DNA of 64,000 bases from Rosistilla oblonga (GTDB lineage Bacteria > Planctomycetota > Planctomycetia > Pirellulales > Pirellulaceae), in assembly GCF_007751715.1 (NCBI RefSeq), contig NZ_CP036292.1:3348001-3412000 (forward strand). Reading direction: 5' to 3'. The notes beneath the pieces are model-generated. The model ran no database searches. It was given only the letters and a program-made list of their open reading frames with translations, and had not been told where the DNA came from. This document shows, piece by piece, positions 57,971 to 64,000 of this stretch (position 1 is the first letter of the stretch; each line of letters opens with the position of its first letter). The translations under genes were made by a program, and so were the position numbers.

Positions 57971-58981
57971 ATGAAACAGATCCCCACCAACTTGATTACC
58001 GGATTTCTTGGCTGCGGCAAGACGACGGCAATCAATGAATTGTTGAAGCACCGCCCGGATAGCGAGCGTTGGTCGATCTTTGTCAATGAATATGGCATGG
58101 TGACCATTGATGAAATGCTAATCGACTCGGCGACCCCCGAGGTCAACGTGCAAGAACTTGGCGGTGGTTGTTTATGCTGTACCGTTGCGATGGTGTTCGA
58201 TCCGCTGTTTGACCAGTTCATCCGTCGCAGCAAGCCAGACCGCATCTTGTTGGAGCCGAGCGGTGCGGGGCATCCGGCGGCGCTCGTCGATCGACTGCGC
58301 GGTGAAAAGTTTAGCGAGCTAATCGACTTGCGAGCCACGATCTGTCTGATCGATCCACAGGATTGGGACAAGCCGCAATGGCGTGATTCGGCCGTCTTTC
58401 ACGACCAAATTCAGATGGCCGATGTCGTGGCCATCACGTTCGCTGACAAAAGAGCATCCGAGCAGACGCAGCGATGCCGCCGGTGGATCGAATCGTTTGA
58501 CCCGCCCAAACTGTTAGTTGTCGAAACCAGCTACGGAAAGATAGAACCCGAGTGGCTCGACCTGCGGCAAACCGTCGTTCGACCGCCCAAATTCGGCGAC
58601 GCGCACGATCACGACCGACTCGCTTCGCAGCACCAGCACGGCATCAGCGAGCTGACAGAAATCGAAACTCCGCCAAGAGTTGGCAAGCCGAGGCGATTTG
58701 AAAACAAGGGAGATGAACAATGGGCGTGCGGCTGGATCTTCTCAGTCGACGAGATTTTTGATCGCGATCAATTACTCGATCTATTGGGTTACCTTCAGCC
58801 CGTCGTCCGTCTCAAGGGTGTGTTCCGATGCCGGGATGATTGGTGGGTGATCAACCGCAGTAAAAACGAAACGTCATTCCAAACAACTACCTACCGTCGC
58901 GACAGTCGTCTCGAAATCATCACCGACATTCCGACCTCCGGCTGGCCCGAGTTGGAACAGATGATTTTGAAATGCCAGTGA
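57971..58981 (+). CDS. COG0523 (CobW-like) metallochaperone GTPase, second copy
   Basis: A 336-residue G3E GTPase. Walker A GFLGCGKTT is at residues 11-19 and the metal motif CLCC at 67-70, with EPSGAGHPAALVDRL as the Mg-binding switch. The usual NKxD is replaced by FADK (VVAITFADKRASEQ), an unusual guanine-specificity motif. The C-terminal CobW domain (WIFSVDEIFDRDQLLDLLGY, KGVFRCRDDWWVINR) is present. A short His-rich segment (HDHDRLASQHQH) replaces the long tail of the first copy. The two copies are quite different and may serve different clients. Confidence 0.9.
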   Translation: MKQIPTNLITGFLGCGKTTAINELLKHRPDSERWSIFVNEYGMVTIDEMLIDSATPEVNVQELGGGCLCCTVAMVFDPLFDQFIRRSKPDRILLEPSGAGHPAALVDRLRGEKFSELIDLRATICLIDPQDWDKPQWRDSAVFHDQIQMADVVAITFADKRASEQTQRCRRWIESFDPPKLLVVETSYGKIEPEWLDLRQTVVRPPKFGDAHDHDRLASQHQHGISELTEIETPPRVGKPRRFENKGDEQWACGWIFSVDEIFDRDQLLDLLGYLQPVVRLKGVFRCRDDWWVINRSKNETSFQTTTYRRDSRLEIITDIPTSGWPELEQMILKCQ

Positions 58982-59055
58982 TCCTGAAATGCCGCAGCCA
59001 GAACCGATCGCAAATACGCCAAGCCGGAGCATGGGCGCGCCGGTAGAACCGCAAT

Positions 59056-59646
59056 TCAGTTGTCAATTTCGCAACAGCCACATCGGCAACCGTACCGGCG
59101 ATTGAGCAGGTGACCGCAAACGAGCAGGCATCCACCGAGTGGCGTGACCCAGGGAATCAGCCACGTCGGAACATTCAGAATGTTGGCGTTGGTCGTGTTC
59201 GCCGCCACCAGATTCGCTTGTTGAGTCGCGTCGGTAGCACAGTGTGAACAGCAAGCATCGGTGCAGGCGGTTGCGGCGGCGGTGGCCGTTTCGCAGGAGG
59301 CACAGCAATCCCCCGTCATCCCAAACGCTGCACTGGTGATGACGGTGATCCCCATGAAGGCGATCACAGCTGGAGTCAGTCGCCGGTGCTTTCGCCAGCC
59401 GGGAACGAACGCCGCCAGGGCGATCACGAAACAGGCTAGCGCCATCCACTTGTGGAACGCTTCGTCGGCTAGGAAACTCAAACCAAGTGCCGGCAGAAAC
59501 GCAATCACAAACGGCATCGCCGCGCAGTGAATCGCACACGCGACCGACGCCACGATGCCAATCCAATCTTTCCAAGCGGACGTGGCGGTTGTCGGCACAG
59601 CCGCCTGATCAAGTCCAACGGGCAGGGAATACGGTTGATCGCTCAT
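59056..59646 (-). CDS. MerC-domain membrane protein
   Basis: A 196-residue membrane protein with four predicted helices. VASVACAIHCAAMPFVIAFL holds the MerC Cys-X2-His-Cys signature. A long loop is rich in Cys (GDCCASCETATAAATACTDA and CCSHC), and the C-terminus ends RRYGCRCGCCEIDN. MerC proteins carry mercury or other soft metals across the inner membrane, and other members sit in zinc loci near Zur genes. Given the neighbours, zinc is as likely as mercury. A TGCA-N7-TGCA box lies about 185 bases upstream. Confidence 0.82.
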   Translation of the reverse strand: MSDQPYSLPVGLDQAAVPTTATSAWKDWIGIVASVACAIHCAAMPFVIAFLPALGLSFLADEAFHKWMALACFVIALAAFVPGWRKHRRLTPAVIAFMGITVITSAAFGMTGDCCASCETATAAATACTDACCSHCATDATQQANLVAANTTNANILNVPTWLIPWVTPLGGCLLVCGHLLNRRYGCRCGCCEIDN

Positions 59647-60716
59647 GCGGACACCTCGGATATATCTTCTGGAAATTTGGGCGAGATTGCTTTTGCATAA
59701 ACGATGGTCGGAAAGGCGTCGTCACTGAAACACTGGAAAAACAGAGAACCGTCACTGAATTCTCCAGGTTTTCCTCGCGTCCTTCCCGTCGTCGCTGCAA
59801 GTGATCGCAGGCAAAACAAAATCGGTGCATATGCAAAGGGTGTGCAAGTATGCCAATTCGAAGGCGAGGTGTCAACTCAATCTGCGCCGAGAGATAACAC
59901 TATCCTCCGTCGTATTTCCCAATTCCACTATTGGGACAGCAAGCACAAAAGCATTCCGACCTGGGAGATCACCAAAGCTCTGACAGCGACTTCCACGTTG
60001 AGATGGCACTGGCTTCTAACATCGTGTTGTGGTGTGCCACTCGCTTCGGCGGTGCCTTTAATTAGCGAAGCAATCGATCTCGACGTCCTTGTGTACTTTC
60101 TAATACATGCAGCGGGATGCGATGGCACCCTTGCGGGCATCTGTAGGCTCCGTCGCGGCCCCTCGGTAGAAAAGGTTTCCATGGCACAAAAGAAGATTTG
60201 AGTCCTGAATCTTTTTCTGCCCGCCAAATCTCCGCGGTGCATTGGGCATCCTGTCCCCAGCGCGTTCGCGGTGTGCATCATGCTGGGACTTCAAGCCTTC
60301 GCAAGCTTCGATTCAGATAGTTCGCGAGGGCGGTTACGACAACAGAGTATCACTTCATGGCGTTTTGCGAGCGGATAGTTTCGCGGGCCTAACGCGGTGG
60401 GGGCGTTCCTTTCGGGCGGCGAACCGTGTTGCGAGAGAGTACTCCGTGAATCTATTTGAGCCGAACTGCCGTTGTATTCCGCGCCGGAGATCTTCGTTCC
60501 ACCGTACCATTTGGAGGAAGTGGACGGTTTATGCGCCCGCGACGCGGCAAAACGAGCGCTGATCTCGCACAATTGCTCGATTGCGGCGAGCTCGAGATGT
60601 TGTTTGGCGGCAGAGTTGGCTTCATAATAGGTACACGCCCGACGGCAGAGTTTTTCGACTCCAGTACCCTTTGAACAGGCCACGTTGGCCGCTTGCGTTG
60701 TGGGATCCAAGATTTG
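59647..60716. other. About 1 kb without a recognisable gene
   Basis: The stretch contains the box at 59831 and otherwise no frame with family motifs. The short frames on both strands overlap one another and have no supported start. The composition is less GC-rich than the flanking genes. It may hold decayed sequence or a non-coding RNA, but I see no defined structure. Confidence 0.4.
59831..59847. promoter_or_regulatory. Candidate metal-regulon operator, box 6 (TGCA-N7-TGCA)
   Basis: ATGCA-AAGGGTG-TGCAA, flanked by further TGCA and ATGC strings. It lies upstream of the MerC-domain gene at a longer distance than the other boxes. Confidence 0.55.
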
Positions 60717-61652
60717 ATGTTTCGATCAAAATCGATAGTGTTTGTCTGTTTGCTTGGGCTGTTGATCGCTCCGGTGATCGCAAAAGAGCGGCGAGCGAAG
60801 CCGCCGAGATTCGGCGCCGATTCTTTCCGCGGCGTCTTTTTCGAAGACATCTCCGAATCGGTTGCCGCATCGCGTCCGAACGTCCAAGCGCTGCGAGGGA
60901 TCCGTCCGCAGGTGGCTGGAGCGGAAACGAAGGATGACGAGGAGACCGAAGACGTCGGCGGTGCCTGGAATAAACTGGCCAGCGCTCAGAGTATCGAAGA
61001 CGAGATCAAACGACAGAAGCTGTTGTTCGATTCGGACGTCTCGCAGCCAGGCGCCTTCAAGAGCGGAGGCTATGTCGCGGCGCGGACCGAGCTGTCGATC
61101 CTGGCAACGTTGTTTGGCGTCGTCCACTACTACGAAGGCGATATTCGCTGGAAAGAGCAGGCCGAGGCGGCTCGGAATTTGTTGGCTCGCACCGCTGGCA
61201 ACTGTAACTCCGGATCGATCCAGGTCTTCAACGAATGTAAAAGTCGCAAGCAAGATCTCGACGACCTGCTCGGCGGCAGCTCGCTGTCGAGCCCGCCAGC
61301 GGCTACGGAAACCGAATGGTCTCGGATCGCCGACCGCTCGGTCTTGATGAGCTATCTGGAAACGCTCTCCAAAGAAAAGCTCCCCGATCTGACCAACGAC
61401 GCGTCGGGCGTCAAAGACAGTCCCGACAAAGTGAAGCAGTTCAGCGACATGGTCGCGTTGGTCGGCAGCATTTTGATCCAAGAGGGAATGGACGAAGCGG
61501 ACGACGAGGAATACGTCAACCTTTCCAAACAGATGCTCGATGCAGCGTTGTTGGTCGGTCAGGCGGCGCAAAAGGGGGACGCCGACGGAGCGCGGAAAGC
61601 TGTCGGAATGATCAACCAAGCGTGTGACGCCTGCCACGAACAGTACCGCTAG
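60717..61652 (+). CDS. Exported cytochrome c-prime-like haem protein
   Basis: A 311-residue protein from the ATG at 60717. The signal peptide is MFRSKSIVFVCLLGLLIAPV then IAKE. The sequence is mostly helical (WKEQAEAARNLLARTAGNCN; SKQMLDAALLVGQAAQKGDA). The single haem site CDACH (Cys303, Cys306, His307) lies at the extreme C-terminus before EQYR, exactly as in four-helix cytochromes c-prime. It is about twice the family length, so the N-terminal half may be a second four-helix bundle that has lost its haem site. A periplasmic electron-transfer or gas-binding role is expected. Confidence 0.82.
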   Translation: MFRSKSIVFVCLLGLLIAPVIAKERRAKPPRFGADSFRGVFFEDISESVAASRPNVQALRGIRPQVAGAETKDDEETEDVGGAWNKLASAQSIEDEIKRQKLLFDSDVSQPGAFKSGGYVAARTELSILATLFGVVHYYEGDIRWKEQAEAARNLLARTAGNCNSGSIQVFNECKSRKQDLDDLLGGSSLSSPPAATETEWSRIADRSVLMSYLETLSKEKLPDLTNDASGVKDSPDKVKQFSDMVALVGSILIQEGMDEADDEEYVNLSKQMLDAALLVGQAAQKGDADGARKAVGMINQACDACHEQYR

Positions 61653-61712
61653 TCGCGTCCAACTTCCTACCATCGTCGCGGCACCGCCGACGCTTCTAAT
61701 CCCGGGTGAGCA

Positions 61713-62654
61713 ATGGGAATTCGGTTTCACTGCCATGAATGTCAGCATCGCTTGAACGTCAAGGAATTCCTGGCGGGCAAGCGGGGCAAGTGCCCCCGTT
61801 GCAAAGTGTCGTTTCGGATCCCGATGGGCGACCAAGAATTGTCCATCCCGATCGATCTCGATTCGCCTGAATCCAACGACTCGCCAGCGAGTGACGATTC
61901 AGCGGCCGACGAAGCCGCCGCCGCCGCTGCCGAGAAGACGTCGCCCGCTCCCGATCCAGCACCGGCGAAGCCCGCCACCGCTTCTTCGGTCGATCGGGCC
62001 CCGGTCTCGGCGGCACCTGAATCTTCGCCAGCGAAAGTTTCCCGGGGCGATCAATCCGCCAAAAATGCTGCTCCGTCGCCGGAGCCCGCTGAGATCGCGG
62101 CGGTTTCCGAACCAGCAGTTTCTAAATCAAACGTTCCGACCGATCCGCCGCCGCCATCGATTGCGACGCCCGATCAATCGCAGCATGAAACCTCGCAAGA
62201 CGAATCGTCGCCGATGGCGGTCGCCGGCGACGTCGTCTGGTATGTGCGGCCTCCTAGCGGCGGGCAATATGGTCCGGCGGGAGGTTCGTTGCTGCAGCAG
62301 TGGATCAAGGAGCACCGCGTCGTTCCCGGATCGCTTGTCTGGCGCGACGGTTGGGCGCAGTGGCGAGCCGCCGAAGAGGTCTTTGGCCCCAAGTTCGCGA
62401 CGCTGGGAGTTGCGGATATCGATCTCAATGCCGACCTTCCCGAATCACCTCTCGCCGTAAATGAACCGATCCGGTCGACGGATTCCTCGGCCGCGGTCGA
62501 TCTCCAGCCACAACCATCGCCGTCGGAATTCGAACGGCGGCAAATGGCCAAACGCAAGCGGCGGACGCGGATGATCGCTATGCTTGCTGGCGTGAGTCTG
62601 TTTCTGATCGTTGTGATCATCCTCGTTGTCGTCAGTAAAAGCGTCGACGCTTGA
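61713..62654 (+). CDS. Zinc-ribbon and GYF_2-like domain protein with C-terminal membrane anchor
   Basis: A 313-residue protein. The N-terminal zinc ribbon has paired C-X2-C motifs (FHCHECQHRL and GKCPRCKVSF). A 110-residue Ala/Pro/Ser-rich linker follows. A GYF_2 (DUF4339)-like domain comes next (VVWYVRPPSGGQYGPAGGSL, LLQQWIKEHRVVPGSLVWRD, GWAQWRAAEEVF). The C-terminus has a basic patch and one membrane helix (RMIAMLAGVSLFLIVVIILV). This arrangement is common in planctomycetes; the N-terminal part should be cytoplasmic. Its function is unknown. Confidence 0.83.
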   Translation: MGIRFHCHECQHRLNVKEFLAGKRGKCPRCKVSFRIPMGDQELSIPIDLDSPESNDSPASDDSAADEAAAAAAEKTSPAPDPAPAKPATASSVDRAPVSAAPESSPAKVSRGDQSAKNAAPSPEPAEIAAVSEPAVSKSNVPTDPPPPSIATPDQSQHETSQDESSPMAVAGDVVWYVRPPSGGQYGPAGGSLLQQWIKEHRVVPGSLVWRDGWAQWRAAEEVFGPKFATLGVADIDLNADLPESPLAVNEPIRSTDSSAAVDLQPQPSPSEFERRQMAKRKRRTRMIAMLAGVSLFLIVVIILVVVSKSVDA

Positions 62655-62736
62655 TCGTGGTCTACTCGCCAATCCTTCCTGTTACCCTGCCTCCCCACCG
62701 TTCTCCTTTCTCCCTCCCCCCTGAATGAGTCCTCCC

Positions 62737-64000
62737 ATGTTTCGCTACTGCGCGTTGTTGTGTCTGTTGTTGACTAGCGGTGTCGTCGCCGCCGAATCCG
62801 ATCAGCTCCGCTTGGCGACCTTCGCCGCCGACATCACGATTCCGCTGGGGCATCGTTGTATGGGCGTCCTGCCGATCAAAGCGCAACGCATCGAAGATCC
62901 CTTGGAAGCGAGAGGCTTGGTTCTGTTGGGCTCGGGCAAGCCGGTCGTGATCGTGGCGTTGGATTGGTGCGAAGTACGCAACGGCGCCTACGACCAGTGG
63001 CGCGATCAGCTGGCCGCTGCTGCCAAGACGGACCGCAACCGCGTGATGGTTTGTTCGCTGCACCAGCACGACGCACCGGTCACCGACAGCGGAGCACAAG
63101 CGTTGTTGGACAGCGTTGGCATGCAGGGGGAACTCTACGATGTCGCCTTTCACGCCGACTGTATCGCGCGAGTCAGCGACGCGGTTCGGACTGCGATCGC
63201 ATCGGCTCAGCCGCTGACCCACGTCGCAGCCAGCGAAGCGAAGGTCGCCCAGATCGCATCGAACCGCCGTGTCGAATATCCCGACGGCCGAGTCGGATAC
63301 AACCGCGGCAGCCGGATGGATCCGAAATCTGCTGAGGCGGAATCGGATGCGGGCGAGATCGATCCGTTTCTGAAGTCGATTCACTTCTACAATGGAGACC
63401 GCGAACTGGCGACGCTGACTTCGTACGCTACGCATCCGATGAGCTATTACGGTCGGGGAGGCGTGACCGCCGACTTTGTTGGCATGGCGCGGCGGCGTCG
63501 ACAATTGGACACCGAAGGGAGCATGCAGATCTACCTGACTGGGTGCAGCGGCGACGTGACCGCGGGTAAATACAACGACGGGGCGCCGGCGACGCGCGGC
63601 ATTCTGGCTGATCGACTGTATCGCGCGATGGTCGAAGCGGCTGCGGCGGCCAAGCGTCAACCGATCACCGAATACGACTTCCGTTGCGGCGAGTTGCAGT
63701 TGCCGTTTCACGAGGGAGAGGAGTTCACGAAGGAAGCGATGACTGCTGTGCTACAAGACGACACGGCGAGCGAGAAGTCGCGGATCTTGGCGGCGATGGG
63801 ACTTAGTTCGCTGGAGCGACTGGAGACGCAGCCGATCGATCTCCCCTGCCTCGATTTGGGAATCGCGCAGATCGTGCTGTTGCCCGGCGAAGCATTTGTT
63901 GGATACCAGTTGATGGCCCAACGGCTGCGACCGGATTCCTTTGTGATGGCTGTCGGGTTTGGCGAGAGTTGGACCGGGTACATTCCAACCAAACGCGCGT
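62737..64000 (+). CDS. Secreted neutral/alkaline ceramidase-like protein (3-prime partial)
   Basis: The gene runs off the right edge, and about 421 residues are visible. MFRYCALLCLLLTSGVVAAE is the signal peptide; an in-frame ATG 12 bases upstream is an alternative start. The mature protein begins LRLATFAADITIPLGHRCMG, as in the ceramidase-like N-terminal family common in planctomycetes. CSLHQHDAPVTDSG carries the predicted zinc-binding His pair, and TSYATHPMSYYGRGGVTADF a third conserved His. YLTGCSGDVTAGKYNDGAPA and PGEAFVGYQLM follow. Many members lack demonstrated ceramidase activity, so the substrate is open. Confidence 0.85.
   Translation, partial: MFRYCALLCLLLTSGVVAAESDQLRLATFAADITIPLGHRCMGVLPIKAQRIEDPLEARGLVLLGSGKPVVIVALDWCEVRNGAYDQWRDQLAAAAKTDRNRVMVCSLHQHDAPVTDSGAQALLDSVGMQGELYDVAFHADCIARVSDAVRTAIASAQPLTHVAASEAKVAQIASNRRVEYPDGRVGYNRGSRMDPKSAEAESDAGEIDPFLKSIHFYNGDRELATLTSYATHPMSYYGRGGVTADFVGMARRRRQLDTEGSMQIYLTGCSGDVTAGKYNDGAPATRGILADRLYRAMVEAAAAAKRQPITEYDFRCGELQLPFHEGEEFTKEAMTAVLQDDTASEKSRILAAMGLSSLERLETQPIDLPCLDLGIAQIVLLPGEAFVGYQLMAQRLRPDSFVMAVGFGESWTGYIPTKRA

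Noticed and set aside
59887-60690. Small frames in the 1-kb gap before the cytochrome gene
   Set aside because: None has a convincing start, codon pattern or recognisable motif, and frames on both strands overlap.

Overview
The window comes from a bacterium of the phylum Planctomycetota, most likely the Pirellulales (Rhodopirellula/Rosistilla-like; this is inference). The evidence is a prepilin-type DUF1559 protein with the H-X9-DG tail, a giant exported protein with the planctomycete N-terminal sorting signature LEPRQLLA followed by a dockerin-like pair, a secreted FGly sulfatase, and fae plus mtdB of the archaeal-like C1 pathway. No rRNA or tRNA gene, prophage or CRISPR array was recognised.

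Layout. 1-6.8 kb: partial slyD, ppdK, and the tetrahydromethanopterin-linked C1 genes mtdB and fae, with a divergent ATP-grasp gene. 6.8-16.2 kb: the 1954-residue surface protein with a C-terminal metzincin-like zinc site, a sulfatase, and a translationally coupled DUF1559/lipoprotein pair. 16.4-22.9 kb: a tightly overlapping minus-strand operon of DUF58, transglutaminase-fold (catalytic Cys replaced), MoxR ATPase, lipoprotein and permease. 23-24.2 kb: two divergent, paralogous small Cys/His-rich exported proteins.

24.5-45.8 kb: a Tad (Flp) pilus locus. Order: pilin 1, CpaA peptidase, a triple-module CpaB, CpaE, CpaF, TadB, TadC, DUF192, pilin 2. A glycan block follows (TPR membrane protein, three GT2 glycosyltransferases, DUF2304, methyltransferase, P-loop sulfotransferase-like protein, flippase), then the secretin, an OmpA-like lipoprotein and a TadD-like TPR lipoprotein. 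A detached TadE-like protein with a C1q/TNF-like tail lies at 50.6 kb. One glycosyltransferase carries in-frame copies of a dispersed repeat with core GTAGTGGACGAGGCAACGAG. The same repeat forms a 44-bp tandem array at 48.5/50.2 kb that is split by an IS4-family element with 11-bp target duplications.

46.4-59.6 kb: a zinc/transition-metal island. It holds a periplasmic HMA protein, two COG0523 (CobW) GTPases, a NicO-type permease, a ZIP transporter, an ArsR regulator with a complete SmtB-type alpha-5 zinc site, a duplicated His-rich protein, a Fur/Zur-family regulator, a thioredoxin-like lipoprotein, two unrecognised proteins and a MerC-like protein. A 17-bp palindrome (TGCA-N7-TGCA, usually flanked by A/T) recurs in the intergenic regions of this island and also upstream of the TadE-C1q gene and of pilin 2. 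I propose it as a shared operator, probably of the Fur-family regulator.

59.6-64 kb: about 1 kb with no recognised gene, then a cytochrome c-prime-like protein, a zinc-ribbon/GYF-like membrane protein, and the start of a secreted ceramidase-like protein that runs off the window.
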